A DNA stretch of 64,000 nt from positions 71,159 through 135,158 of the forward strand of contig JAFPYR010000017.1 in assembly GCA_017412115.1 (NCBI GenBank), written 5' to 3'. The DNA comes from Bacteroidales bacterium. GTDB taxonomy: Bacteria; Bacteroidota; Bacteroidia; Bacteroidales; UBA3824. A program made the position numbers and the translations under genes. Every line of letters starts with the position of its first letter. Position 1 is the stretch's first letter. Positions 7,780 to 17,458 of this stretch are shown here, one piece after another. Below the pieces are notes generated by a model that was not told the origin of the DNA, did no database searches, and worked only from the letters and a program-made list of their open reading frames with translations.

Positions 7780-10410
7780 CTATCTTAATCCCACGATTTT
7801 TTTGATTTCGCTCAATTTGTTCAACGCTTCAATCGGGGTTAAATTATTAATATCAATCTTTTTGATTTCGTCCCTAACCTGAAGCAAAACAGGGTCTTCA
7901 AGCTGAAAGAAACTCAATTGAACGCCTTCGCTTTGGTGTCTTTTGTTTTTAACGGATTCTTTTGCATTAGAAACCTTAGTCTGAACTTCGGAATTTCCAC
8001 GCGAACCGCTTTCCAATTCTTTCATAATTTGATTAGCCCTTTCAACCACAACCTTGGGCATTCCGGCTAATTTTGCGACATGGATACCGAAACTATGTTC
8101 GCTACCGCCCGGAACAAGTTTTCGCATAAAAATCACTTTTCCGCCTTTTTCCGAAACCGAAACGTTATAGTTTTTGATTCTTTCAAAACTTTCAGCCATA
8201 TCGTTAAGTTCGTGATAATGAGTTGCAAAAAGAGTTTTAGCCCTTGCCGAAGGATATTCGTGAATATATTCAACGATAGCCTGAGCTATCGAAATTCCAT
8301 CGTAAGTCGATGTTCCGCGTCCCAACTCGTCAAAAAGCACCAAACTTCTATTTGTCATGTTGTTAAGGATTCCCGCTGCTTCATTCATCTCGACCATAAA
8401 AGTTGATTCGCCCGAAGAAATATTGTCAGAGGCGCCGACCCTTGTAAAAACCTTATCAACATAACCTGCCGTTACCGCTTTTGCCGGAACAAAACTTCCG
8501 GCTTGAGCCATCAGCATTATCAAAGCCGTCTGTCTTAAAAGCGCAGATTTACCCGCCATGTTAGGACCGGTAATCATCATAATCTGCTGCGTCTTATCGT
8601 CCAAGAAAATATCGTTAGGAATGTATTCCTCTCCGATTGCAAGCTGTTGTTCGATAACAGGATGCCGTCCAGCGGTGATTTTAATCTCGTTGCTATCGTT
8701 GATTTCGGGTTTGCAATAATCATAATCCAAAGCACATTGAGCATACGAACAAAGACAATCAACGGCGGCAACGGTTTTGGCGTTTTGCAAAAAAATCTCG
8801 ATGTAATTTTTAAGATACGAACATAAATCGTTGAAAATCTGAGTTTCCAAGGTTTGAATTTTGTCCTCGGCACCGAGAATTTTTTCTTCGTATTCTTTCA
8901 GCTCCGAGGTAATATAACGCTCAGCACCAGTCAAAGTTTGTTTACGAATCCAATCCTGAGGCACTTTTTCCTTATGAGTATTTCTGACCTCAATGTAATA
9001 TCCGAAAACGTTAGTAAAACCGATTTTAAGCGATGGAATTTGCGTTTGTTCGCTTAAATTCTGTTCCATTTTCAAAAGGTATTCCTTGGAATGAAAAGCG
9101 ATATTTCTCAACTCGTCAAGTTCCTGATTTACACCCTCGTTAATAAAATTTCCCTTTGAAATCAAAAGGGGCGGATCTTCAACGATTTCCTTTGAAATTT
9201 TTTCAACGACCTCTCCGCATGGATTAAGTTTGTCGGCAACGGGTGTAAAAATTGTTTTGCCGTTATCAACAGCCGTTAAAAGCGAATATTTAATTTTTTT
9301 GACACATTCAAGCGAAAGTTTTATCTGATTGACATCTCTCGGAGACAATCTCATCGTTGAAATTTTAGAGGCAAGACGCTCAATATCACCGACTTGTCTT
9401 AATGCTGAACGTAAATCCTCCAAAAGCGAAAAATCATTTTTGAGTTCTTCGGCATAGTCCGAACGTTTTTTGATTAACGATATATCTTTCAAGGGCAAAG
9501 CTATCCAATGTTTCAACATCCTACCGCCTTGAGGACTTACGGTTTTGTCAATAACGTCCAAAAGTGTTTTGCCGGAAGGACTCAGCGGAGAAAAAATTTC
9601 AAGATTTCTAACCGTAAATTTATCCAACCAGACATATTTTCCCTCGTCAATACGAGAAATTTTTAAGATATGACCTAACTGCGTATGTTGCGTAATATCA
9701 AGATAATGCAAAAGCGCACCAGCAGCAGTTGCAGCCGAGGGCATTTCCTCGATTCCGAACCCTTTGAGCGAAGGCGTTGAAAACTGTCTTAAAAGTCTTT
9801 CCCTTGCCGTTGCCTCTTCAAACGCCCAATCCTCCAAAGGATAAAAATAATATTTAGTTCCGAAAAGTTGCTGTACATCCTCTTTTCTTGAACGCTCATA
9901 AAGAACTTCCTTTGGCGAAAGCGATGCCAAAAGTTTTTCAATATATTCCGTACTGCCTTCTGAGGCCAAAAAATCTCCCGTCGAAATATCCAAAAACGCT
10001 ACCCCCGTCTTACCCTTAGAAAAGTTAATACAAGCAGCGTAATTATCCGATTTATTGTCCAAAACATTATCGTTAAGCGAAACGCCGGGAGTAATCAGTT
10101 CCGTAATTCCGCGTTTAACGATTTTTGTGGCGAATTTCGGGTCTTCCAATTGTTCGCATATTGCCACTCTCTCCCCCGCCCTGACAAGTCTCGGTAAATA
10201 ATTGTCCAAAGCATGATAAGGAATTCCCGCTAATGCCTCGCCCGCTCTTTTTGTGAGTGTAATACCAAGAATTTCAGAGGCTTTAACGGCATCTGAAGCA
10301 AAGGTTTCATAAAAATCTCCCACTCTAAAAAGCAACAAAGCATCAGGATATTTTGCCTTGATACTATTGTACTGCTTCATAAGGGGGGTCTCGGAAGGTG
10401 ATTTCGCCAT
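7780..10410 (-). CDS. mutS: DNA mismatch repair protein MutS
   Basis: An 876-residue MutS1 that recognises mismatched bases. The mismatch-binding domain starts with [20 protein letters not shown] and contains the Phe-x-Glu element (GDFYETF). Connector and lever domains follow. The ATPase has a Walker A motif, TGPNMAGKS, near residue 615, and a Walker B/signature region containing [14 protein letters not shown]. Length is typical. It is on the minus strand between the lipoprotein gene and the tRNA-Leu promoter. Confidence 0.97.
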   Translation of the reverse strand: MAKSPSETPLMKQYNSIKAKYPDALLLFRVGDFYETFASDAVKASEILGITLTKRAGEALAGIPYHALDNYLPRLVRAGERVAICEQLEDPKFATKIVKRGITELITPGVSLNDNVLDNKSDNYAACINFSKGKTGVAFLDISTGDFLASEGSTEYIEKLLASLSPKEVLYERSRKEDVQQLFGTKYYFYPLEDWAFEEATARERLLRQFSTPSLKGFGIEEMPSAATAAGALLHYLDITQHTQLGHILKISRIDEGKYVWLDKFTVRNLEIFSPLSPSGKTLLDVIDKTVSPQGGRMLKHWIALPLKDISLIKKRSDYAEELKNDFSLLEDLRSALRQVGDIERLASKISTMRLSPRDVNQIKLSLECVKKIKYSLLTAVDNGKTIFTPVADKLNPCGEVVEKISKEIVEDPPLLISKGNFINEGVNQELDELRNIAFHSKEYLLKMEQNLSEQTQIPSLKIGFTNVFGYYIEVRNTHKEKVPQDWIRKQTLTGAERYITSELKEYEEKILGAEDKIQTLETQIFNDLCSYLKNYIEIFLQNAKTVAAVDCLCSYAQCALDYDYCKPEINDSNEIKITAGRHPVIEQQLAIGEEYIPNDIFLDDKTQQIMMITGPNMAGKSALLRQTALIMLMAQAGSFVPAKAVTAGYVDKVFTRVGASDNISSGESTFMVEMNEAAGILNNMTNRSLVLFDELGRGTSTYDGISIAQAIVEYIHEYPSARAKTLFATHYHELNDMAESFERIKNYNVSVSEKGGKVIFMRKLVPGGSEHSFGIHVAKLAGMPKVVVERANQIMKELESGSRGNSEVQTKVSNAKESVKNKRHQSEGVQLSFFQLEDPVLLQVRDEIKKIDINNLTPIEALNKLSEIKKIVGLR

Positions 10411-10460
10411 TTTTGTTTTCTTAAAAAATTACGGATTTAAGTTTTCTGTTCTAAAAAAAA

Positions 10461-11027
10461 TTAATTCAATTTTACTTTGAAAGCGGCTTTAAAACCTGTA
10501 AATTCGCCTTGATCGAAAGTTTCATAACCGAAAGTTAAGGACACAATTTTTTTAGTAAAAGTCATAGTTTTTTCGTTGAAAAACCATTTTTCTTCAAACA
10601 TAATATCGCCGATTTCTTTACGGTTGAATTTTTTTTCAAGCTCTTTAATATCGTTTACCGACAATTCAGCATCGGTAAAATAATCGTATGCCTGCAATTT
10701 TCCTTTATAAACGGCTTGATAAATTGCGTTCGCAAGAGGCTGAATATTGGTTTTTGCTAATCTTTCCTCTTCCCAATCGTCATCTTTTTTGTGGTTTTTA
10801 ACAACGACATCGTAAAAAATAGGGTCAGTAATTTTTATAGCCTCAGTAGAATCAAAATCATAAAAAAACTCCGATTCCTTAACAACTGCGGGAGCAACTA
10901 TTTTTTCTTTAACCGTATCGGTATTTAAACTATCTACTTGATTTTGAGCGTTTTGTACGCCGGGATTGTTTGTGCAAGAAGCAAAAAAACAAGCACAAAA
11001 AATAGCTGAAAACAAATTCTTTTTCAT
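10461..11027 (-). CDS. Hypothetical lipoprotein
   Basis: A 188-residue protein with a type II signal peptide: a short charged start, a hydrophobic stretch, and lipobox FASC with Cys18. The mature part begins with an Asn/Gln/Thr-rich linker and continues into a small globular domain rich in Phe, Lys and Glu (about 75-188). I do not recognise the family. It is probably anchored in the outer or inner membrane facing the periplasm. It has its own promoter-like element upstream and precedes mutS by 50 bp. Confidence 0.8.
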   Translation of the reverse strand: MKKNLFSAIFCACFFASCTNNPGVQNAQNQVDSLNTDTVKEKIVAPAVVKESEFFYDFDSTEAIKITDPIFYDVVVKNHKKDDDWEEERLAKTNIQPLANAIYQAVYKGKLQAYDYFTDAELSVNDIKELEKKFNRKEIGDIMFEEKWFFNEKTMTFTKKIVSLTFGYETFDQGEFTGFKAAFKVKLN

Positions 11028-11065
11028 AACTTTTTAATCTGAAGTTTTTTTTAAAATACAGAAAA

Positions 11066-11097
11066 CAAAATTAGATAAAAAAAGTTTTTTCAGCAAC
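11066..11097 (-). promoter_or_regulatory. Promoter of the lipoprotein gene
   Basis: Minus strand: GTTG (11094-11097), 20-bp spacer, TAATTTTG (11066-11073). The -7 is exact and the -33 differs by one base. Confidence 0.5.
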
Positions 11098-11114
11098 AGA
11101 TATTTTCAAAAAAA

Positions 11115-12518
11115 TTATTCAGATTTTTTCTCCTCAATATCAGGTTCTAATAAGGATTTTTTGCGTTTTCTGAAAATGCGGATTGTAATAAAAAACGTTA
11201 TCACCAATGCAACTAATCCCGCAAAAGCAAACAACTGATCAGGAGCAAAAGTCATTTCGGTAATTGTTGCAAAAGCTTTTGAAACGTTTACGATACCCAA
11301 AACTAATGTTACCCAAGTTACGATTATCATCATAACGTTAGAAAACCAACCGTTCAAATGCTCTCTTCCCATAACCTTCTTGTCGTTTACAACCATGAAA
11401 AGGAATATGCTGACAAAGGGAAGTATCAAACCGTTGAAAGCTTGAGCCGCCACGATTGCCGGAACAGGTTTTATTTGCAAATAACCCAAAACGATTCCGA
11501 CCGTCAAAACAACGTATGCAACCCACTGAAAAGAATTAGCATTTTTAGGAGTTCCGTCAGGATTTTTCTTCTCAAAAATACTTCTTGAGGTCAAAGCCGA
11601 GGCAAGCGGTGAGGTAATAGCACTCGTAAAACCGGCAGCAAACATTCCGAAACCAAAAATATAAACCGCCCATTGTCCGATATGCAAAGTCAAAGTCTGA
11701 GAAAGAAGTTTGTAAGAAAACTGCAAATTATTAATAGCCTCTCTTGTCAACCCCCTTGTCATCTCTGTACCGACGCTCAAAATAGCCATTGAAATCAAAC
11801 CGCCCAAAATTACGGCAGTAGAAATACCGATTCGCATATCCTTAACCGTGGTATCTTTTTGAACGACATTAGAACCCAAAAACAAATCATAAGGTACAAC
11901 CGTCGTTCCAATCAATCCCAAAATCAAAAGACCTGCGCCCGTGGTATCAGGAAGTGTAGGAACAAACATTCCTTTAATAATCTCCTCAGCCGGCGGTTTT
12001 GCAAAAACGGCAGTCGTTATGAAAGTTGCACCCATCAAAAAGACAAAACTGCCCATAAAATTAGCCATCGACCTCAAAGATTTAAGACTCAAAGCCAAAC
12101 CCGCAATTACAGCTATCGCCGTAACTATCAAGCGTTTGTCCAAATGCGGAAAGACCAAAGAAAGTCCCTCAACCGAGCCTAAAATATTACCCGTTTCGTA
12201 TGCGGCACAACCCAAAATTATCGCGCCCACAATCATCACCAAAACCGGCACTTGAGCTTTGCTTCCCGCAAAATGATATTTTATTGCTTGTCCCAAATTC
12301 ATTTTGGAATAAATCGTAGCCCTCGCACTAGCCTCCTGCAATACAAGACAAGCAATAGTAGAAAAAGACAAGGCCCACAAAAGCTGGAACTGAAAATCAG
12401 CTCCGGCTTTTGTAGCTGTCGTAACAGTCCCCGGACCGATAAAAGCCGCAGAGATTATCGACCAAAACAGAATGTTCAAAATTCTGTTCTTAACCGCTGT
12501 TAATGCCTTGTTCTTCAT
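11115..12518 (-). CDS. Nramp-related (SLC11-like) transporter lacking the canonical metal-binding motifs
   Basis: A 467-residue integral membrane protein with about 11 hydrophobic segments and the overall layout of the Nramp family, which imports divalent metals with protons. In classical Nramp the first helix carries DPGN and the sixth MPH. Here the aligned positions read GPGT (28-31, followed by an AGAD-like segment) and VPY (208-210, in VVPYDLFLGS). The substrate may therefore not be Mn2+ or Fe2+. Nramp-related Mg2+ transporters are known to differ at these positions, but I cannot assign the substrate. It is monocistronic, with GGCT-like and lipoprotein genes as neighbours. Confidence 0.85.
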   Translation of the reverse strand: MKNKALTAVKNRILNILFWSIISAAFIGPGTVTTATKAGADFQFQLLWALSFSTIACLVLQEASARATIYSKMNLGQAIKYHFAGSKAQVPVLVMIVGAIILGCAAYETGNILGSVEGLSLVFPHLDKRLIVTAIAVIAGLALSLKSLRSMANFMGSFVFLMGATFITTAVFAKPPAEEIIKGMFVPTLPDTTGAGLLILGLIGTTVVPYDLFLGSNVVQKDTTVKDMRIGISTAVILGGLISMAILSVGTEMTRGLTREAINNLQFSYKLLSQTLTLHIGQWAVYIFGFGMFAAGFTSAITSPLASALTSRSIFEKKNPDGTPKNANSFQWVAYVVLTVGIVLGYLQIKPVPAIVAAQAFNGLILPFVSIFLFMVVNDKKVMGREHLNGWFSNVMMIIVTWVTLVLGIVNVSKAFATITEMTFAPDQLFAFAGLVALVITFFITIRIFRKRKKSLLEPDIEEKKSE

Positions 12519-12561
12519 CTAAAAAAGTTAATATCGAAAATTAAACTCTATAATTTTTTTT

Positions 12562-12569
12562 CAAAATTA
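12562..12569 (-). promoter_or_regulatory. -7 box upstream of the Nramp-like gene
   Basis: TAATTTTG on the minus strand, overlapping the stop codon of the preceding gene and 44 nt before the Nramp-like ATG. No clear -33. Confidence 0.35.
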
Positions 12570-13088
12570 AAAATCAATTCTCATCTGACCCTTCATAAAG
12601 TCAATTATATCATGTGGTTCAAGAATTTTAGTTTTTTCTTTTTCGAGAAAACTTCCGATTTCCTGAACAGGGTCTTTGAATGAGGAATAATCACCTCCGA
12701 TAATTTTAACGGGATCATTGCGTCTGCGATAATAGAAACAGAAATCCGCTCCGTCAAGATTAAAATTAAAATCGGGATTTTTTTCAATTGACCAGGTTGG
12801 AATCAATCTCAAATCATAACCTTTAGGGAATTCTCCCGAACGCGATTCCAAATGATTGATTCTCTGCAAACAAGAATAGTCTACAAGGTACATCTCCCCT
12901 TTCGTGTAGGCTTCATGTTCTTTTGTGTCGATGTAAACACTGCCGTTTTCAGCCATCATCAACTGGCCCCTTGTGTAATATTTGCCGCCATAAGTGCTGC
13001 CGCCCATATAAAAATCAAAACGCTGACCTTTCAGCAATGTGCCGAAAACAAAGATTTTGATAATATGACTTTTTTGATTGTTTATCAT
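12567..13088 (-). CDS. Gamma-glutamylcyclotransferase-like (AIG2/GGCT fold) protein
   Basis: A 173-residue cytoplasmic protein. The N-terminal strand IFVFGTLLKGQRFDFYM has the pattern of the GGCT-like fold (usually VYGTLRxG), followed by a Gly/Tyr-rich loop and GEMYLVDYSCLQRINHLES, which matches the GELYxVd..LD.lE region. Family members cyclise gamma-glutamyl compounds, but many are of unknown substrate. The C-terminal 60 residues (Lys/Asp-rich) appear to be an extension. It is unlinked to recognisable glutathione genes. Confidence 0.75.
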   Translation of the reverse strand: MINNQKSHIIKIFVFGTLLKGQRFDFYMGGSTYGGKYYTRGQLMMAENGSVYIDTKEHEAYTKGEMYLVDYSCLQRINHLESRSGEFPKGYDLRLIPTWSIEKNPDFNFNLDGADFCFYYRRRNDPVKIIGGDYSSFKDPVQEIGSFLEKEKTKILEPHDIIDFMKGQMRIDF

Positions 13089-13224
13089 AATTCATTTTTT
13101 ATTTAATGTATCTATAAAATTCATGCCAAAACCATCGGAAAAAACAATTATCTTTTGCCCTTAGAGCAAAAAAACTAAAATTTTGGTACAATATAAGTTA
13201 CTTTTTTACCTAAAAACAAACTAA

Positions 13225-13251
13225 AACCCGGTTCAAAATATGCCCCGGGTT
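13225..13251 (-). terminator. Terminator after the M23 peptidase gene
   Basis: Stem AACCCGG (13225-13231) with CCGGGTT (13245-13251), about 40 nt past the M23 stop at 13289. On the minus strand it is followed by TTTTAG and further T-rich sequence. Confidence 0.5.
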
Positions 13252-13288
13252 AGTATCTTTTCTTTTCGCCTAAAAGGAATATCCTAAA

Positions 13289-14257
13289 CTATTCTTCGTC
13301 GGAAACCTCCGAAAAATTAGCCGAGGCTTTAAGTAAATTTTGATATTCTTCTTCGCTCAAACCGCTTTTATAGAAGTTGACGGGATCAACAGGTTTGTCG
13401 TTGATTCTCACCTCATAATGGCAGTGAGGACTTGTAGAAAGTCCGGTATTGCCTACATGACCGATAACCTCGCCCCTATTGACTTTTTGACCTTCTTTTA
13501 CCAAAATTTTGCTCATGTGAGCATATACTGTTGTATAACCGAATCCGTGATTAATTTTTACTACGTTTCCGTAGCCGTTTTGTGTGCCTGCCATTGCAAC
13601 TGTACCGTTGCCGGCAGCGTAGATAGGAGCACCATGAGGAGCCGTCAAATCCACTCCGGCGTGCATTCTATAAATATGTAAAATCGGATGAAATCTATAA
13701 CCGAAAGGAGAACCAAATCTTATAAAATCTTTCACGTCAACAGGTTGTATTGACGGAATACTTGCCAACATTTTTTCTTTGTTTTTTACCAAATCAGCAA
13801 CCTCGGCATAAGAACCGGACTGAACTTTCATAAAACTTATCATCTTGTCCGAGTTGTAAGCTGCTGCAATCATCAAAGAAGCCTCCGAAAAGCCTCTCAA
13901 AGCTTCGTATTTATCAACACCACCGAAGCCCGCCAATCTCTCCGCCTCAGAAAGCGGTTCTTTTTGGAAAATCATACGGTACTCATCATCATGCTTTTGA
14001 ATTTCGGATAATTCAACCAAAGATTGATGAAATTTCTTATTTAAGTCTTTGAATTTTTCAACCAACGACTCCCGCTCCATCAAGACTCCTTGCTCTGCGG
14101 GCGAGGCTATGTAATAAGAGGCTAAAACTCCTAACGAAATGCCTAACACCAATGTAAAAGCGAACTTAGGCAACACTTTCTGATAAATAAATCGAGCCAA
14201 TGCAAATTCTTGCTGCTCAAATTTCAGAGTGTCAGGGTTAAATTTGTACTTTATCAT
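13289..14257 (-). CDS. Membrane-anchored M23 family peptidase
   Basis: A 322-residue protein with an N-terminal membrane helix (about 30-52), a periplasmic coiled-coil region (60-100) and a C-terminal LytM/M23 domain (about 180-300). The zinc and catalytic residues are visible: His199 and Asp203 in HAGVD, His247 in YAHMS, and His278/His280 in HCHYEV. The domain probably cuts peptidoglycan cross-bridges or activates other hydrolases during growth or division. All ligands are present, so it should be active. It is a single gene flanked by its own promoter and terminator. Confidence 0.92.
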   Translation of the reverse strand: MIKYKFNPDTLKFEQQEFALARFIYQKVLPKFAFTLVLGISLGVLASYYIASPAEQGVLMERESLVEKFKDLNKKFHQSLVELSEIQKHDDEYRMIFQKEPLSEAERLAGFGGVDKYEALRGFSEASLMIAAAYNSDKMISFMKVQSGSYAEVADLVKNKEKMLASIPSIQPVDVKDFIRFGSPFGYRFHPILHIYRMHAGVDLTAPHGAPIYAAGNGTVAMAGTQNGYGNVVKINHGFGYTTVYAHMSKILVKEGQKVNRGEVIGHVGNTGLSTSPHCHYEVRINDKPVDPVNFYKSGLSEEEYQNLLKASANFSEVSDEE

Positions 14258-14624
14258 ACGATAATTAATTTTGTTCTAAAAGATTTTAAATAGTAATTTT
14301 CATTAATGCTAATGTTTTTCTATTTTTCATCCCTCATTTTTTCAGATGACAAAATTATATCGAAATAATCAATTATACAACTTTTTTGTAAAAAAATATT
14401 TCCGAAAACACCCCGAAAATCACGGAAATACATCTTATTATAAGTCTAATAAATTAATTATCAACAAATTATCTTTTAATAAAAAATTCTAAAATTTTTA
14501 CGATAATTTTTATTAAAAAACACTCGCGGATATAAATGTCCCGCAAAAAAAAAGAATAAAACTTCAAAAAACATTTTCGAATATTTTAATTTACAAAAAT
14601 CCTGCCGAAGACGAAAAAGTAATA
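14258..14624. other. 367-bp AT-rich intergenic region
   Basis: It contains the M23 promoter (14350-14381). A weak hairpin, GCGG (14526-14529) with CCGC (14541-14544), may end transcription of the outer-membrane protein gene on the minus strand. No reading frame or RNA gene is apparent. Confidence 0.6.
14350..14381 (-). promoter_or_regulatory. Promoter of the M23 peptidase gene
   Basis: Minus strand: GTTG (14378-14381), 20-bp spacer, TAATTTTG (14350-14357), giving a leader of about 85 nt. Confidence 0.5.
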
Positions 14625-15398
14625 TTAATTTTCTTTTTCGTACTCGTTAAGATACTCATAATGGGCTCCGTGCTTGATTCTTCCGAGGCGCATTGCAATG
14701 AAAAGATTACCGATAAACTGGGGATTTTTTTTCTGAGCCATTATCTCTAATTTTTTGGCATAAGCCGAAATCTTAAAACCGGTTTCCAAGGCGACAAGTT
14801 TTTTATCGTTTTTTCCGAACTCAAAACTCAAGCCGCCTTTGAATTCCGCACCCGGGACAACTGAAATTTCATCAAAACCTTTAACGAAACTCGATGTACC
14901 CAAAGTAATTGTGGCATAATGATTTACAGGGTCAAATTTTTCCGACCTCACATCATCACCGCTGTAATAAATTTCGTAATAAATAGGCTTTAAGAAGGCA
15001 AGAGAGGCTCCAACCATATAAAAAAGCCTGATTTCTACTGTGTTAAGATCTTGTTTTTGAAACAAGGAACGCTGACGGCCCCGTGAATAAAAAAACTCGA
15101 AACAAAAATTCTTTTTACCGAAACAAAACTGTCCATAGTCTGCAACATACGGATTAGAAGCCCTGTATTGCTGAGGATGTTTTATAAATGAAATCCCGCA
15201 ATCCCAAAGGTTTTTCTTAAAATAATTTACAAACTTGCCGCTTCTGTAATCGAATTCCAACCCGTTGGTTTTCAAACTCATACTCAACGACCATTCGTTA
15301 CGGTACAATACTTTTTTCGTAGTATCAAGTTCTCCTTGAGCCAAGGAAACTTTGCCAAAAAGAACTATCAACAATATTACGAGGCTCAGCTTTTTCAT
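14625..15398 (-). CDS. Hypothetical outer-membrane protein
   Basis: A 257-residue protein with a signal peptide ending near SLAQG (about residue 21). Alternating hydrophobic strands and many aromatic residues suggest a small beta-barrel or a barrel-associated protein, for example IRLFYMVGASLAFLKPIYYEIY and GNLFIAMRLGRI. I do not recognise the family. It lies 8 bp after a 45-residue lipoprotein gene and is probably co-transcribed with it. Confidence 0.75.
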   Translation of the reverse strand: MKKLSLVILLIVLFGKVSLAQGELDTTKKVLYRNEWSLSMSLKTNGLEFDYRSGKFVNYFKKNLWDCGISFIKHPQQYRASNPYVADYGQFCFGKKNFCFEFFYSRGRQRSLFQKQDLNTVEIRLFYMVGASLAFLKPIYYEIYYSGDDVRSEKFDPVNHYATITLGTSSFVKGFDEISVVPGAEFKGGLSFEFGKNDKKLVALETGFKISAYAKKLEIMAQKKNPQFIGNLFIAMRLGRIKHGAHYEYLNEYEKEN

Positions 15399-15406
15399 TT
15401 TCCCGA

Positions 15407-15544
15407 TTAAAAATGCACTTTGTCAACCGTTATAGTTTTCACTACATCTGCATAAGCGGGACACGCCGGCCTACTAGGTCTGCATGACGAGAGCAAACAT
15501 ACCACAGCCGCAACGGCAGCTATCAACAACAAAGACTTTTTCAT
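15407..15544 (-). CDS. Small lipoprotein (45 residues)
   Basis: The likely start is the ATG at 15544, because the sequence from there is a classical lipoprotein signal: MKKSLLLIAAVAAVVCLLSS followed by Cys21. The longer frame to 15592 would run into the -7 box. The mature peptide is only about 25 residues with two more residues of note, Cys27 and a Pro-rich start. Tiny lipoproteins like this often accompany an outer-membrane protein; the next gene, 8 bp on, is one. Confidence 0.7.
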   Translation of the reverse strand: MKKSLLLIAAVAAVVCLLSSCRPSRPACPAYADVVKTITVDKVHF

Positions 15545-15589
15545 GTTTTTAAATTGTTTTTTAAGTTCAACTTTATAACTTTTTAAACG

Positions 15590-15597
15590 CAAAATTA
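15590..15597 (-). promoter_or_regulatory. -7 box for the lipoprotein/outer-membrane protein pair
   Basis: TAATTTTG on the minus strand, about 46 nt before the ATG at 15544. The -33 is unclear. Confidence 0.45.
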
Positions 15598-15632
15598 ATG
15601 ATTTTGTTTATTTTTTTGCGTATTTTTTTTAA

Positions 15633-17069
15633 TTAAAATTCCAACATTATTGAAATGTGGATTTTAGATAGCCGTAGCGGCAATATTTTACCGTTTTCGA
15701 CCGGCAGAGCCCACGAAAAAACCGTGTTAGCCCGGGACTTTTTAACACCAAAACCCGTACCAAAACCCATCGGAAAATCTTTAAAACTTTGGATTAGAGT
15801 CTCACTCTCAAAAAACGCACAATCATAAAAAACAAAAACGGAAAAACTCCCGCCCGGCCTCAGCCATAAAGTATTGTTCGAGAGAATATAACGCGCGGCA
15901 TAAATTGAATTTTCGGAGAATCCTCTCAAACTCTTTGCTCCGCCGAGCATATAATTTTCGTGAATGTCAATTTTTGCGTTGTTAATCAAATCTTTGGCTG
16001 AAACCGAAAATTCATAATCAAAATTCGAGAAAAAGGACAAAGTTTTGGAAAAATTTGCAGAAAGCTCCACGACATTACTTTTGCCGAAAAGAAAATTCCG
16101 TTTTCCGGCAAGGAGCGAAAAACTGATTTTTTGAAAACCCTTTTCACTTGAAACCTCAAAACCGTACAAAGCCGATTTCGAGGAAAAAATTTCTTCAGAG
16201 CCTTGCGAGGGCGAAAGTTTTTTAAAAGCGGCAACAAGCGAGAGGTTAAAACCGCTAAAAATCATAAAACTTATTTTAGGAGAAAATCGCAAATTGATGC
16301 AGGAAGAATCCGCTTTGTTTAAATCCGCATTAAAAGCCACGGAGGTTTTTGTCCTGAAAATAAACGGAAAGAAAAAATCCAAATCCGCTTTTTGTGAATT
16401 TTTGCCGTAACCTATCCAATTGAAAGAAAACTTTTCGCCTTTGGAAAAATTGTTACGCAAAATCAAAAACGCTTCACCGTTAAGATAATAACGATCTAAA
16501 ATTTCATCGTACAAAACTGAGGCTAAAGCATTTACAGAATTAGCCCTTAAACTCTCCAAAAAAAAATAAATGTCAGCCTCCTTTCCGTCATAAAATTCAG
16601 TCTGAGTTTTTCTCTTAACAGAAAAAAAATCTGATGCCGACAAAATTTTGTCAGAGGAGTTAATTTTTTTTTCGCAATACAGGCATTTAGGTTTCAAATC
16701 CGTCAAATTGTATATATAATAAGGTGATATTTTGCAGTCCCCGAGAAGAAAAATATTCTTTATAAAAACTTTATTGCCGAATTTAAGAGTATTATAAAGA
16801 GAAATTTTAAATTTTTTTATACATAAAGAATCGTTTGAAATCTCACAAAAAGGAAACCCTAAAGAAGCGGTTTTCAAGAGAATCTTCTGATTGATTTTTT
16901 CGATTGCAAGAGTATCTAACTTTTTGAATAAAAATCGTTTATGATAATAATTTTTTACGCTGTCAGTTCTCAAAAAATAATTTTGAAGCCTGAAAACCGA
17001 ATTTTGTGCAAAAAGATTTAAAACAGAAAATAATGTTAAGTAAACTACAATTAGATTTTTTTTTAACAT
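15633..17069 (-). CDS. Omp85-superfamily (BamA/TamA-like) outer-membrane protein
   Basis: A 478-residue exported protein with a signal peptide ending LNLFAQ (about residue 22). The first about 160 residues can hold one or two POTRA-like domains and include five cysteines, among them a CxxC at 129-132. The rest looks like a 16-strand barrel. The diagnostic sequence GGAKSLRGF near residue 380 matches the conserved RGF loop of Omp85 proteins, and the chain ends in Phe. It is much shorter than BamA, so it is more likely a specialised translocator or assembly factor than the essential BamA. It is divergent from the cold-shock gene. Confidence 0.82.
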   Translation of the reverse strand: MLKKNLIVVYLTLFSVLNLFAQNSVFRLQNYFLRTDSVKNYYHKRFLFKKLDTLAIEKINQKILLKTASLGFPFCEISNDSLCIKKFKISLYNTLKFGNKVFIKNIFLLGDCKISPYYIYNLTDLKPKCLYCEKKINSSDKILSASDFFSVKRKTQTEFYDGKEADIYFFLESLRANSVNALASVLYDEILDRYYLNGEAFLILRNNFSKGEKFSFNWIGYGKNSQKADLDFFFPFIFRTKTSVAFNADLNKADSSCINLRFSPKISFMIFSGFNLSLVAAFKKLSPSQGSEEIFSSKSALYGFEVSSEKGFQKISFSLLAGKRNFLFGKSNVVELSANFSKTLSFFSNFDYEFSVSAKDLINNAKIDIHENYMLGGAKSLRGFSENSIYAARYILSNNTLWLRPGGSFSVFVFYDCAFFESETLIQSFKDFPMGFGTGFGVKKSRANTVFSWALPVENGKILPLRLSKIHISIMLEF

Positions 17070-17084
17070 AAAGATAACATTTTT

Positions 17085-17115
17085 TTTGTTTTTTTGAAAA
17101 GATTATATATCTTTG
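17085..17115 (+). promoter_or_regulatory. Consensus promoter for the cold-shock gene
   Basis: TTTG (17085-17088), 19-bp spacer, TATCTTTG (17108-17115). The leader is only about 28 nt, so the long regulatory leader known from E. coli cspA is absent. Confidence 0.7.
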
Positions 17116-17149
17116 CAATCGAACTTAAACTCATAAATAAAAGATAATC

Positions 17150-17371
17150 ATGGCTCAAAAAACACACACCGGAAAGGTGAAGTGGTATGACACCACAAAA
17201 GGATTCGGTTTTATTGAAACCGAAGAGGGAAACGATATTTTTGTTCATTACACCGGAGTACCTAATGTCAGCAATAAGAAAGTAAATCTCCTTGCTGATC
17301 AAAAAGTTACATTCGAGATTACAGAAGGCAAACGCGGACCTCAAGCAACAAACGTAGCTGTTTCAAAGTAA
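17150..17371 (+). CDS. Cold-shock domain protein (CspA family)
   Basis: A 73-residue single cold-shock domain that binds single-stranded RNA and DNA. RNP1 (KGFGFIE, near residue 22) and RNP2 (DIFVHY, near 33) are both intact. It differs slightly from standard CspA by a VSNKKVNLL insertion after the second motif. It is monocistronic, with a consensus promoter and an intrinsic terminator. Whether it is cold-induced or constitutive cannot be told. Confidence 0.95.
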   Translation: MAQKTHTGKVKWYDTTKGFGFIETEEGNDIFVHYTGVPNVSNKKVNLLADQKVTFEITEGKRGPQATNVAVSK

Positions 17372-17400
17372 TCCGAACTTTTAAAGGAAAAATCAAAAAA

Positions 17401-17435
17401 AACGCCATAAGGGTATTTTCTTATGACGTTTTTTT
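17401..17435 (+). terminator. Intrinsic terminator, probably bidirectional
   Basis: Stem AACGCCATAAG (17401-17411) with CTTATGACGTT (17420-17430), one mismatch, then seven T. An A-run precedes it, so it can also serve the convergent LRR gene ending at 17459. Confidence 0.85.
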
Positions 17436-17458
17436 GTGCGTAAATGAAATATTTTTTT

